64,000 bases of DNA from Capsaspora owczarzaki ATCC 30864 (taxonomy: Eukaryota > Opisthokonta > Filasterea). The DNA is taken from positions 661,760 through 725,759 of the forward strand of contig NW_011887301.1 in the NCBI RefSeq assembly GCF_000151315.2. The letters run 5' to 3'. Of the stretch, positions 1-11,692 are shown in pieces. Under the pieces are notes generated by a model. That model was not told the DNA's origin, did not search any database, and was given only the letters and a program-made list of their open reading frames with translations. The first letter of the stretch is position 1. Every line of letters starts with the position of its first letter. A program made the position numbers and the translations under genes.

Positions 1-3000
1 CAACTTTACCTTTGGTGAGAACACTGTCGCGCCGCCCAGCACTTACGGCAGTGCATCCGAGCCATACCGTAAGTCTGAGAGTTGACTGCCAATCCCCATA
101 AGATCATTTAGAAGCATTTTACTGACTTTTTTTTTTTGCACTTCAGAGTGTGACACGGTTTGCGGCACCTGCTATGCCGCTGGGTCCGATGCGTGCTGCC
201 CGAGCAATTGCCTGATCTGCACGTCATCGTCTGTGTGCACGCAGTGCTCTGAAGGTGCTATGATGGTGAGCGGATCATGCGTCTCGCACGCTTGTGGCGC
301 TGGCGGCTTGTGCACTTGCTCGGGAACGACTGTCGATTGCCAGAACCGTTCTCTCACCGTCATTCCAAGCGCAATGCCAAGTAACACGCTGACGGTGTAA
401 GTGTTGCCGCCGAGTTGATCTCAGATGGAAACGTTGCCCAGCTGACTGGTGCACGGTCGATAGGTATCTGCAAGCCAACCAGATCACCAGCATTCCTGCC
501 TCTGCGTTTGCAGGTCTGAGTGCGCTAACGATTCTGTAAGCAAGCAACGACTTGAGAATCAAGCACAGACAGCTCACTCGTTTGATACACACTACCTGTA
601 GAATTATGTTCAACAACAAGATCACCAGCATTGATACAGACGCATTCACAGGTCTGACTGCGATGTCACAATTGTAAGCAAACAAAAGACATGAAGAGTC
701 ACGCCGAAATGGCTCACTCATCCGCTTTGTTCCTATCTGTAGGAATCTGCAAGACAACAATCTCGCCAGCATTCCCGCCTCGGCCATTGCAGGTCTCACT
801 GCGTTGAAATTCTTGTAAGCCAGCAAAGCCCTGACTGACGAGATAACACACAAACGGCGGTTCACTCGTTGGTGACTCCATCTGTAGAGATCTGTCCAAC
901 AACAAGATCACCGACATTTCCTCCTCTGAGTTTACGGGCCTGACTGCGCTGAATTACCTGTAAGCAAGCAAAGACACAAAGCATCGCACACAAACAGCTC
1001 ACTCGTCGTTGGCGACACAATTTGTAGATGGCTGAATAGCAACAGGATCACCAGCATTTCTGCGAACGCATTCACAAGCCTGCCTGCGCTGGCATTCGTG
1101 TAAGCGAGCAAAGACTAGAAGAGTCACACAAACAGCTCACTCGTCGTTGGCGACACAATTTTTGTAGCTGGCTGAGAGCAAACTGGATCACCGCCATTTC
1201 TGCTAACGCATTCGCCGGCGTGACTTTGACATACCTGTAAGCAAGCAAGCAAAGAAAAATCATACAGAATGACTTGCCTCATTTGTGCCTCTATTTGTAG
1301 GGATCTGCAAAACAACCGGATCACCAGCATTCCAGCCAACGCGTTTACAAGCCTGACTGCGCTGAATACACTGTACGCAAGCACTCTCTCGTTCATTGCA
1401 CCTACGATTTGCCTCTCTTACCATGCGGTACTTGCAGGACTTTGAACGACAACCCCTTCACCACGTTGCCCCCTGGTCTGTTTAAGGGGCTGCCAAATGG
1501 CATGGTTTTGTCGGTGGCTTTCTCCCAATATCTGAGCCCCAACAATTTCACCTTTGGTGGAAACACTGACGCTCCGCCGAGCACATACGGCAATGCATCC
1601 CTTCCTTACCGTACGTTCCGCCTTGACTGGACTGCACCTGTGATCATTTTTGACTGACATTTTTGTACCGCAGCGTGTGATACAGTCTGTGCCACCTGCT
1701 ATGCCGCTGGGTCTGGCGCGTGTTGCGCGACCAATTGCTTGACCTGCACTTCGTCCGCTGTCTGCATTCAGTGCTACGAGGGCTATGGCATGATGAGTGG
1801 ATCCTGCGTCCCGCTCGCTTCGATCGCTTCAGTCGCTTCCATCGCTTCAGTCGCTTCTGTCGCGTCTGTCGCGTCCACACAATCCGCCTCGGCTGCTTCG
1901 ATTGCCTCGACCAGATCTGCATCGATTGCGTCCGGCGCCTCAATCGTATCGGCCTCGGTTGCTTCTGATGCGACAGCTGCAACAAAAGCATCCATCGCCT
2001 CCGTTGCTTCGGTCGCGTCCACACAATCTGCCTCGGCTGCGTCTCTTGTTTCCGCGAGCTCGGCGCTCTCGGCTTCTGCTGCGTCAACCGCATCGGCATC
2101 TGCTGCATCGGTTGCGTCCTCCATTGCACGACAAGGCGGCGACAGCTCCCAAGACTCAGCTTCAGTTGTTGTCATCGCTGCCGTTGTAGCGGCCGTTGCA
2201 GTCATTGCGATTCTGGCACTCGTGTTCATCGTGTTGCGACGTCGGCGCGCACAGCCCCGTTCAATCCTGCGACCGACAAACTCTGCTGGTCCCATCTATC
2301 AGGAGGCCGTTGAGATGACAGTCTCTCCTCTGGCCCTTTCGACTCGATCTCACAAAGAGGAAGACATCGCAGCGTACGCCGTGGTCGGTCAGAAGCGACC
2401 AGATCAGAAGGACTCTGTCGGTCCCGTGTATCAGGAGGCAATTGCAGCGTCAGTCTCTCCTCTGAACCATTCGGCTGGATCTCACAAAGCGGAGGATGAC
2501 AGCTCGGCCTACGCCACGGTCGGTCAAAAGCAGCCAGAGCCTTTGTACCAGGCTATCGCAAAGACCTCTCCAGAGGTGGTCTACGACTATGCAAGCGCGT
2601 ATGTCGCTGGCAGCAACTCTCGTCGTGTTCGCGAGGGCTTGACGATTGTGAAACACCTTGCCAGTGGTAACTTTGGCGATGTATCCCTTGGGCAAGTTCC
2701 GTCCAACGTGTTGCCGCCACGAGCTCAAGCTTTGCTTGGACTTGCAGCATCCGAAACCGTACAAGTTGCCGTCAAGTCGCTCAAGGCAGATGCAGACGAG
2801 AAATCCCGCAAGGATTTTGAAAGCGAGGCCAAGTTGATGGCGCCGTTTGTGCATCTGAATGTCGTGCGTCTGCTCGCGGCTCTTGTAGAGTCCGAGCCCC
2901 ATCTCGTTCTGTTGGAGTTTGTGCAGTATGGCGATTTGCGAACGCTGCTGCAAAAGTCCAAGCTCCACTCGGTTTGGTGGACCCAGAATGAGCAAATCCA

Positions 3001-3662
3001 CGCCATTCGCCAGATAGCACTCGGCATGGAGTATCTGGGCACTCTCCACTTTGTGCACCGTGATCTCGCCGCACGAAACTGTCTCGTGGGCCAGGAAATG
3101 GTGGTCAAGATTGCCGATTTCGGGCTTTCTCGCGAGCTGACCGACGAGAATGATTACTATCGCATGCAAACGCGTGGCAAACTTCCCGTGAAGGTGGGTC
3201 GATCGTGTAGAAGTGTGCGGATGGTTTTTGCTTGCGGTTTTGATTGCTGATTATGTTGATCTTTGCACGCGCAGTGGATGGCACCAGAAACACTGAATTT
3301 CCGAAAGTTCTCGACCATGTCGGATGTTTGGTCGTTTGGTGTGACAGCCTGTGAGTAGAACGTGCCATTTGCTCTTGAACTATGTGCTTGCATCTCACTT
3401 GCGTTGGTGCTGGTTGGTAGGGGAATGCTCCAGCTACGGCGCAAGGCCGTACGGCGAGATGAACGGCATGGATACGCTGGCTCATGTGCAGGCTGGTGGT
3501 CGACTGCCCGCGCCAGAAGCCTGCATGCCCGAGCTGTACAGCATGATGACGAGTTGCTGGGACGTGTCGCCGGAGAAACGCCCGACCTTTTCTCAGCTTG
3601 TTCGAGCGCTCACAGCGCTTCAGGATGGGACGGCCGTTCGCGAAATTGGAGCGATGGTGTAA
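1..3662 (+). CDS. LRR receptor tyrosine kinase, 5' end outside window
   Basis: This is a membrane receptor with a cytoplasmic tyrosine kinase. Spliced exons: 1-68 (end of a first LRR array), 147-396 (Cys-rich module plus LRRNT-like Cys cluster), seven LRR exons at 464-535, 602-673, 743-814, 888-959, 1028-1099, 1168-1236 and 1301-1372, an LRR cap exon 1438-1610, then 1674-3193, 3275-3350 and 3421-3662. Exon 1674-3193 holds a second Cys-rich module, an Ala/Ser-rich stalk of SVAS/SIAS repeats, one hydrophobic span ([20 protein letters not shown]) followed by RRRR, a juxtamembrane region with repeated tyrosine motifs, and the kinase. Kinase motifs: GNFGDV glycine loop, [15 protein letters not shown] (tyrosine-kinase type), [19 protein letters not shown] across the 3193/3275 junction, and [12 protein letters not shown]. 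The kinase looks catalytically complete. The 5' end and signal peptide lie outside the window. The ligand is unknown. Confidence 0.92.
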
Positions 3663-4544
3663 AATGGACTTGTCGCGCGTAGTCACTTGATGCAATGTCG
3701 AGGAGGCTTCTTGCGTTTATAAAGTTGCTCAACCATTCCACTTCCGTATTGATGGTTGGTGCTTGTCTGTTCAAAGTGCAACAACAGAAAAGTACAGAGA
3801 GGGTTGCTTGTTGAACTAACCAGCGTCTTGACGAAGTGGTTGCCTCAAAACGCGAATGTTGAAGTGGTTTCAAATCATCCGGAAACAACGACCGCACTCC
3901 CCAGTTATTCTTCCCAATGCGTCGCCGTGTTGAATCCAACACTTTCAAAATATTATTTTAAGCTAATTTTAGTGGGGGGGGGGAACGGGAGCGGAAGATG
4001 GCTTTCAGTTGACACACTTGAACGGTAAATTGTGTGTGGTGAAGACCGCCTCATCGACAAGTAGAAAGTTTCTTGTCGGAGCAGTCCACATCCGTTACGA
4101 TTGTGTGTGGTTTTTCGTGGTTTGATCAATTCGGTTCTCCCTTGTGTGCGTTTTTGATTTTTACGAATGTCAATCAGAAAATTGGGTGCTCTGGAAGGTA
4201 ACGGTTACTTGATGGCACAGTCAACCCATCTTTTCGCAAAACGTTGCACCTCGATTTCCACTCCCCGGCGCTTCTGATCGTGCCCTGGACCCAGAGTATA
4301 ACTAGTGCAGGTTAGTACCGAGTCAGACGTGCAAGCGACAAGCTTGAGGTGCCCAGGAACACGTCGTATGGCAGGTCCAAAGCAAGCGAAACGACCAAAT
4401 GCGTCTGCTGAGTCGGGTTTGACCTCTGAGACCGAGAAGTACCTTTGGGATTGATGCTCATCATTACCACACGAGTATTTATGGCTCAATCACGACCCGC
4501 TCTCGCTTAGATTTTGACTGTTTGTTGTTTCAGTCGCGTTTCAG

Positions 4545-4581
<37 letters not shown>

Positions 4582-4595
4582 CGATTTCTTGCGCC
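3663..4595. other. intergenic: RTK 3' side and NFS1 promoter
   Basis: About 930 bases between the receptor kinase stop and the NFS1 start. I see no convincing coding sequence; short open frames on either strand lack recognisable motifs and splice context. There is a G run near 3974 and a run of roughly 30 T at about 4550-4581, just upstream of the NFS1 ATG. Confidence 0.6.
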
Positions 4596-6722
4596 ATGCA
4601 CACATTGCGACTTGCGACTCGCTTCAGTGGCGTTGCTTCAGGTGTGTCTCAATTTCTCAATTCACTACCACAGCACATATTAACCATTGAGCACAATAAA
4701 CCAGCAAAACCCCCAACGCAATGCGCTGAATCGACTTCGGGGCGTCGTCGCTCACACGCCATCCAAACAATGCACCGCACTCACATTCACACAGATACCC
4801 CCTCATTTTCGCTCAAAACACAATGGTGTGATTGCTGTGACTTGTCCTCGGGTTGACTTGTATCACCGCTCCTCGATGCCTTTTTTTTTTTTTAATCTAT
4901 CTGAATGCATTTGCATACAGCTTCAATCGAGATAGCAGTGATAGCATATGGATGGTGCTTTTTCGACCTTTTTTTGCTCACCAAACCCCTTTTGCTCACT
5001 ATGCTTGTGCCGAATGTGTTTGACGTGCTTGCATAGGAGTCGTCCTTGGCCGGGCTTCCACTGGCTTGCTTGGCCAGAGCACACGCGCCGTGTCCCGCGC
5101 AGTCACGCCGAGCGCCGCTTACGCTGCTGCTGCTGCTGCTGCTGTTGCTACAACCGCTGCCGCTGCTTCTCCTTCTGCGGAAGACACAGCCGAGCCATCC
5201 TCGTCCGCACCAGCGGCGGCCAGCGCGAGTGCCCGTGACAGTGCCCCAAAGCGGGCCCTCTACATGGACATGCAGGCGACGACGCCAATGGACCCGCGCG
5301 TCCTCGACGCAATGCTCCCATACCTCACATCGTACTATGGCAATCCGCACTCACGCACGCACGTCTACGGCTGGGAGACGGAGTCTGCCGTCGAGGCCGC
5401 TCGATCGGTGAGGTCGCCACCACTGCTTTCTTGGCTGTTTTTTCCACCGTTGCTGTTGTTGCATTGCTTTGGATGGTGTGTGGGACTCAATGCCATTGCT
5501 CATCTTGTCATTTTGCTCTCGCGATTCATTTGATGCCACTGCGCTTGTAGAGCGTCGCAAGCTTGATTGGCGCGGACTCGAAGGAAATCATCTTCACCTC
5601 GGGCGCAACCGAGTCCAATAACATTGCCATCAAGGGTATTGCGCGGTTTCAAAAGTCCAAAAAGAAACACGTCATCACGAGCCAGACCGAGCACAAGTGC
5701 GTGCTGGACTCGTGCCGCGTGCTGCAGGACGAAGGGTTTGACGTGACGTACCTCCGAGTGCAAAAGAACGGCTTGATTGACCTCAAGGAGCTCGAGGCTG
5801 CCATCCGGCCAGACACCGTCCTCGTGTCCATCATGGCGGTCAACAACGAAATTGGCGTGATTCAACCGCTCGCCGAAATTGGCAATCTGTGCCGCAGCCG
5901 CGGCGTGCTCTTCCACACGGACGCTGCCCAGGCCGCCGGCAAAATCCAATTGGATGTGAATGCCATGAAGATTGACGCCCTCTCGATCAGCGGACACAAA
6001 ATCTACGGACCCAAGGGCATCGGTGCGCTGTACATTCGGAGAAAGCCCCGAGTTCGGCTCGAAGCCATTCAAAGCGGCGGCGGCCAGGAGCGAAACATGC
6101 GCAGCGGCACTGTTCCCGCCCCATTGGTTGTCGGCCTTGGCGCTGCCTGCTCTATTGCCAAAGAAGTGATGCAGGTACACGGCCGAAGCTGTTTTTTTTT
6201 TTTTGAGAGTTTGGTATTGTTTTTTCCTGCTAACTCGCCACGGTTTTGCCTCCACTTTGTGACTTTTCCTCCCCCACTTCCCCCCCCCTCCCACAGTACG
6301 ATCACAAGTGGGTATCCTTCCTCTCGAAGCGTTTGATTGACGGAGTGAACGCACACTTGCCCGACGTTGTCCGCAACGGCGATGCTGCTGCCTCCTACCC
6401 GGGCTGCGTCAACTTGTCGTTTGCATATGTGGAGGGCGAATCTCTGCTGATGGCTCTCAAGAACATTGCTCTGTCGTCTGGCTCGGCGTGCACATCGGCA
6501 TCGCTCGAGCCGTCGTACGTTTTGCGCGCGATTGGCGCCGACGAAGACTTGGCGCACTCGTCCATTCGCTTTGGTCTGGGTCGGTTTACCACCCAGGCTG
6601 AAGTCGACTTTACTATTCAGCAGTGCATCGAGCATGTCAACCGCCTTCGCGACATGTCTCCGCTCTGGGAGATGCGTCAAGAAGGAATTGACATCAAGTC
6701 GATTCAATGGTCGCAGCACTAG
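4596..6722 (+). CDS. NFS1: mitochondrial cysteine desulfurase
   Basis: This PLP enzyme takes sulfur from L-cysteine for Fe-S cluster assembly, and for tRNA thiolation in homologs, in the mitochondrion. Exons: 4596-4641, 5037-5407, 5551-6174 and 6297-6722. The ATG at 4596 begins [15 protein letters not shown], a typical Arg-rich import presequence, and joins [11 protein letters not shown] in exon 2 in frame. An Ala-rich linker precedes the conserved core, which starts near [18 protein letters not shown]. Motifs: TSGATESNN; the PLP lysine in [12 protein letters not shown]; the mobile catalytic-Cys loop [20 protein letters not shown]; and the eukaryote-typical end IKSIQWSQH. All four junctions keep frame and the length is normal for the family. 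It should act with ISD11 and ISCU, neither of which is in this window. Confidence 0.97.
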
Positions 6723-7176
6723 TTCCAGCGTTTACATTTTCAAATTACTTTCTTGTTTCATCATGTTGTAAGAGTTTGATTCGTCGATGGTAGGGGGAGG
6801 CGATTGGAGGGAACTTGGACCGAGTTCAATTGAACTCGTTCACGTTCTTCCCGTTTCGACAGTGGTGTCCGCTTCCATCTGCCTCGACATTCGTTGAGCA
6901 TGGGCGGTGGCCATTGTCGTGGTCTCCATACCTCGATGCTCGCTTATTCATGTGATTGTCAGGAATAAAATTGCTTTGCTTTGAACAAGAAAAATCCAAC
7001 AACAAAAACCAAGCTGAATGACTTTATGTACAGCCAAGGCACAGACGACAGGCATAAACACGATACGCGACTCAATGCACCAAAACAAAGCGAATATATG
7101 ACAACTACGAAACGAAAAGCGAACAACTCAAAACCAACCACAAACACACAAACATGCGAACAAAAACCCGCAATCG
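6723..7176. other. convergent intergenic region
   Basis: This lies between the ends of NFS1 (+) and the chlorophyllase-like gene (-). An AATAAA at about 6963 is a candidate polyadenylation signal for NFS1. No other feature seen. Confidence 0.5.
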
Positions 7177-8521
7177 TTAAAGTTCGTTGCAGACTCCCGC
7201 AGGACATGCGACACCAAAGTTGCGAGCATACGAGGAGCACGTGAGATCAGAGTCAACAAGCGTATTGATACCCGCGGGGAACTGGGACTGAGACTGAATG
7301 TAGTTGTAGGCGTCGCACTGGCTGTCGATTGCGCCTCGTGTCATCGAGACAATCGTGCCGGCAATGAACTGCCGGTAGGTCGAGAACTGAGCGAGGGAGG
7401 CGTTCATGTTGCTGGCACAGAGCTTGGTGGCTTGAACAAACTCGACGTAAACGGCATCGAGCAAGTCGGCGTGACCAAAGTCGGTCGCATTGATCATCCA
7501 CTTGCAAGGACGCGCACCATTGTAGAAGCGAGGAAAGTTGCGACCCGCGGGTGCGCACGCCGGGAAACCTGGCTGAGCCACCACAGGGCCGAGGCCTTCA
7601 CCAAGAACGAGCAGGGGCAAGGTAAAGTTGACCGGGTACGGCGGGTGAATCACAAAGCCAGGCAGGATGCCCCACGGATCCTCTCCGTCAACCGGATTGA
7701 CGAGCACCAATGCGCGAACGAGCGAGCATTGGACCTCGAGGAAGCGCGTCACAATCTTGCCGCCGGCGCTGTGACCGGAAAGGACAATGCCCCTCGAAAA
7801 ATCGGCCTGGACGCCAGCATACGTGGTCGAGTTGATCATGAGCTGATTCATATTCTGATGCACCCAGCCAATCACCAAGAGCATCTTGGTGGCAAGCATG
7901 TCAGCGAGCGGCAGTTGGTATGTCGAAACGCCAACCACAATCACACCGTGAGCGGCAACGCGGCGCAGCATGTCCGAGTACATGGAAACCGGAACATCGC
8001 CAGCCTGCGAACCCCCAACCAACACAATGATATGACAAGCATGCGTGAGTCAATGTGTTTGTTGGTCAAAGGTGTGAGATTCGCATTTGTTCCCCAGCCA
8101 AAACGACATCCAATCGGCTCACCAAGCCACCAAGAAAGACAACCACGTCGTAGGAGCCCGCCGAGGACGGAAAGTACAGATCGAGGCCTTCGACAGGCAG
8201 GGTCGGGTTTGAGTTGGTCTTGTTGCTGTCGACGTGGAGATGGGCGGTTGCCAACGAGCCCGGTTGGAAGGGGTTGATGGCGTCGTGGAGGCCTGCCTTG
8301 ATTGCCACGGCCTGCGCAGACGCTACACACAGCACACAACCAAGCATAAAAACCACCACACGCAATACAGTCAACACCAAGTGAGTCGATGCGACCGTCG
8401 GAAGCGCGGGGTCAGGCGATCGTCATCATGCCAAACCCGTCAAACACAAACAACAACAGCTGGGCTCACCAGCCACGCTCAGCAGCAATGAAAGGAGCAG
8501 CACTGATCGGAATGCTCGCAT
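7177..8521 (-). CDS. secreted alpha/beta-hydrolase, chlorophyllase-like
   Basis: This is a predicted secreted esterase/lipase. Minus-strand exons: 8521-8470, 8322-8123 and 8004-7177. The ATG at 8521 gives MRAFRSVLLLSLLLSVA, then ASAQA after splicing, a good signal peptide with a cleavable end. The first half has YDVVVFLGGL joined to AGDVPVSMYSDML, the fold start seen in chlorophyllase-type hydrolases. The nucleophile elbow is VLSGHSAGGK (GxSxG), a candidate acid is in VNPVDGEDPW, and a candidate catalytic His is in ATDFGHADLLD. Six or more Cys and several NxT/S sites fit an extracellular enzyme. The family also includes bacterial lipases and polyester hydrolases, so chlorophyll need not be the substrate; in a non-photosynthetic protist a role in digesting food is more likely (inference). 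Confidence 0.85.
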
Positions 8522-9101
8522 GATGTGGAAATTGTTTGCTGATTGTTGTCAACCACCGCTCTGAAGCAAGTCTTTGTTGAAGAAAGTGGAGGAACGAACA
8601 AATAGAAAAAATAGAAGAAAAAAAAATGACTGCGACAAGATTGAGGAAAGGAAATAATAAATAAATAATAAATAAATTCGCCCTCCTTCGGAAGCTGAAT
8701 TCGGGGAGTCAACTTTGCCAAAGCGAAACAAACGCATGCCAAAGAAGGCAGCTGCGAGCACTGAAAATGTCAAGTGATTCGCAATTCACCAGTGAAAAAA
8801 AAAAGAGTCGAAAGCGTTGACAGACATGTAAGGGTCGGGGCGAGAGCGCGACCAAGGAACAAGGAACGTGGACGACGATTTTGAGTGCATGTGGCTGACT
8901 GATCCCATCAACAACAGTATGAAAATCGTAGCTGGCGAGTGTTTGCACAACTTGATTTGATTATTCACTCGGTGGGAATTCTCCGGAAAAAGGGGAGGAG
9001 AGGAAATCATGCTCTTTGTTGTGAAATTGTTCAATAAAATAGAACGAATTGAGCGCACGCTACCGACTACAGTAGAGTACATGGCGGCCATTCGCTGTCG
9101 G
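8522..9101. other. intergenic: promoter of the chlorophyllase-like gene
   Basis: About 580 bases between two minus-strand genes. It contains an AT-rich stretch of AATAAATAAATAAT-type repeats at about 8655-8680 and AATAAA-like signals (for example near 9036) that could serve the hydrolase gene ending at 9102. No coding region supported. Confidence 0.5.
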
Positions 9102-10233
9102 TTAGAAAAGCGGAATGATGCCCGGAGTGTTTTCCATCGCCAGGTTGCGCAAGTACAGTCGTTCCGAAAAGAACGTCATCACGGCACGCATTTCTTCCTG
9201 CATTCAGCGGGCAGAATTACGCAAGTCAGGGTTTTTTGGAAAATTCCGACAGGACATGGAACCACACATTCACATTACCGGTGAATCAATCATCTTGCAG
9301 CCTTTGGGGAACTGAAGCAAGCGCAAGGACGGGTGTTCGGGCACCAAGCGGACCAAGCGATCGAACTGCCAATCCCCACAATTTTTAGCAATCAAAAAAC
9401 CAACCAGCGTGAGAGCAAGTGCATTGGTCATCGAATCACAGCTGGGGTCCAACGGCAGGATGCACACGTACGCGATTGTGGGCTTCCGCGATGGGAATCA
9501 TCTCGTCTTTGGTGCCGTGCGTTAAGAGAATCGGCGTTTGGCGCGCAATGTCTGCACGGACCGGATCACCAACATGCACGTCCAGCTCTTCCTCGGTCAG
9601 GGTGCCTGATATGCTAATGACACCGGCGAGACGTCCAGAGCCATGCAGAGCAAGATCGAGTGCGACGGTGCCGCCTTGCGCAAATCCGAGAAGAAAGATG
9701 CGGTCGCGTTGCCAACCAAACGAAGGCTGCACAAGCACGTCGTTGATCAACGATTCAAGTCCTTCGCGCACGGCCTTCAAGCTCTGGTAGCGACTTAGAG
9801 ACGGTGCGAGCACTGCGACACGCAAAAATCAGCAAATGCACAGTGAGGTATACAATTTGCATCAACGTCAATGAGATGTTCTTCTGAAATTCTGAGATGC
9901 TCTGAGCCTTTTTTTCTTTTGTTCCTTTGACTCACATTCGCCGTCTTCGTCAAAGCTCTCAAACCAGCAAAAGCCAAAGTCCATGATCGGCACGGGTGCT
10001 TGGAGCGCGAGGATGGCCGTCTGAGGTAGCTGCATGCGCTCTGCAAACTTGAAGAACGGCGCGCACTTGTCGCCCATGCCGTGCAGCAGGATGAGCAGGT
10101 TTGAGTCAATCCCGTCCCGACTGCTCGCGTACTGGAAGGTGTACAGTGGCGACGGGATGTCGGACGACTGGACGTGGGGCTTGCGGAGGCCCACAGACAC
10201 TTGCCGCTTGTCCCGCAGATGCCCAGAGCTCAT
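9102..10233 (-). CDS. phospholipase/carboxylesterase-family pseudoenzyme
   Basis: This alpha/beta-hydrolase belongs to the acyl-protein thioesterase/carboxylesterase group. Minus-strand exons: 10233-9936, 9812-9472, 9365-9279 and 9197-9102; all junctions keep frame. The order of motifs matches the family: LILLHGMGDKCAPFFKFAER, an aromatic-rich loop FGFCWFE, the nucleophile elbow, HGTKDEMIPIAEA with the catalytic Asp, and LLQFPKGCKMIDSPEEMR. However, the elbow reads LLGFAQGG, with Ala where active members have Ser (GFSQGG), and the usual GH of the catalytic His is GC. Only the Asp of the triad remains, so hydrolysis by the normal mechanism is not expected. Reading frames are open and splice sites good, so it looks like a conserved non-catalytic protein rather than a decayed gene. 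Its function is unknown. Confidence 0.85.
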
Positions 10234-10873
10234 GGGTTGGGGTGGTGGTTTGTTGCGCGCGCGGGGAGAGGTTGACAGGGAAATGATGGGCAAAAAAATA
10301 ACAGGGGGGTTGGGGGTTGGGGACAGTGTGGGGTTGGGTGGCGGAGGAGGAGCCGACAACCGCAATGGAGCGCCAAAGAGCCAGGGAAACAAGGAGTGGA
10401 TGCGGTTTGAACAGAAATGGAACTACAATGTAGTAACGCCGTTGAATGTTGAATGGGATGACAAAGTAACGTTATTGAATGGGAGAGCAAGAGAGCAGAC
10501 ACCATGACAAGGCAAAGCAAAGCAAGAAGGGGCATTCTGCTCGACCACTTGCTCAAACTGTTCTGATCAGAGATCGTTCTACGAAGATCCGAGTATTGGG
10601 GTTGATGACAAGAGTAATGATAAGGAAAAACAATGGACTTCACTATTACAAATGCAGATACACGAGCTTTGATCCAACCTGCTTGGTCCGCTTGTTCGCC
10701 GCGATTCGCTTCGAGTCGGTCATTCACGCATTTGACCCCTTTACTTGCACTTCCGCTCGACAAAGTACCTCGTCGCGGTTGAGGTTGATTGGAACTCCAA
10801 CTGGTTTGATGACTACTTTTTGCAATATTCCCAAAACTCCAAATTTTTTCTCATTTCTCAAATTTGGCGAATT
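10234..10873. promoter_or_regulatory. bidirectional promoter region
   Basis: About 640 bases between the divergent hydrolase (-) and membrane protein (+) genes. It holds a G-rich tract next to the hydrolase ATG (about 10300-10350) and a short segment at 10563-10608 that is nearly identical, inverted, to the sequence just upstream of the ATPase gene at 42666 (entered separately). No coding region supported. Confidence 0.5.
10563..10608 (-). repeat. dispersed leader-like repeat, copy 1
   Basis: About 46 bases read on the minus strand match 42614-42659 on the plus strand almost base for base, including the core CGTAGAACGATCTCTGATCA. Weaker similarity continues a little further on both sides. 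At 42.6 kb the sequence sits immediately before the start codon of the RHS/Crinkler-type gene. Here no such gene follows, so this looks like a fossil piece of the upstream end of another family member, or a mobile promoter segment. Confidence 0.7.
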
Positions 10874-11692
10874 ATGAGGTTCAATAAGAGCGTTCTGTTT
10901 GAGCTTGTGCTGGTCGCAGCGTGTGTGCACGCCGTCCACAGCGTCAACAAGCACACGCACGCCGACGGCCGCGAGCGCGTCATGTGGACGGTCGGCATTG
11001 GCTCGATTGGCGTCGCGGCCTTCCTCGGCGCCATTGTCTACAGCGGCGAGACCAGTTTCAGCGACCTGCACAAGGTCGCCACCCGGTAAGACGCAGTGCT
11101 TGCCAACGTGTTTCCTATATGTTTGTGTTATGCCTGCAGCGGTCTCGTTTCGAGTGGATGAGTCAAGCTTCAACTGCGCGCTGCGCCACTGAAACCGCAT
11201 TGCGTACATTGCTCACTCACTCACTCAACTCACTCACTTAACTGGTATTGCGTATGGGATTGCGTTTTGTTGCATGATGTGGTTTTTTTTGGGACGTGAT
11301 TCAGAGCTGGTGGCACTATTGGCGTTGCAGGCCTGCTGCTGGGATCGCTCATCACGCTGGATGTGCTCCGTCCGTATGGCAAGGAGACCGAGCTGATGGT
11401 GCTTGGAGCTGGCCTCGTTGCCGGAGTCGCCGTCTTCATAACAAGTGAGAGCAACGAGCGCGCTCGCAAATCCTTCCAAGTCGCAGTCATGGCGAGCATT
11501 ATTGTCGTCTCGCTCCTCAAGATTGGCTCGAGCTCGGCTGCCATCTACCTGCTCGCCAGTGTGCTCACGCTTGCCGCCGTCGATCCCCTCAAGAAGCCAC
11601 TCCGCGATGCACTCAACATTTCCGACGTCGACGTCTATCACATCATGCTCACCCTCTCCGTCTATCTGTTCGGCCTGGCCGTGAAGGCGTAA
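10874..11692 (+). CDS. small multi-pass membrane protein, unknown
   Basis: Two exons, 10874-11085 and 11305-11692, encode about 199 residues. I do not recognise the family. The ATG at 10874 begins MRFNKSVLFELVLVAACVHA, which looks like a signal peptide or first membrane segment, followed by a His-rich stretch VNKHTHADGRERV. Further hydrophobic segments follow: VGIGSIGVAAFLGAIVY, GTIGVAGLLLGSLITLDVL, LMVLGAGLVAGVAVFI, MASIIVVSLLKIG, AIYLLASVLTLAAV and MLTLSVYLFGLAVKA. The pattern suggests five or six spans. The codons are GC-rich at third positions and the splice junction keeps frame, which supports a real gene. Location and role are unknown. Confidence 0.75.
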
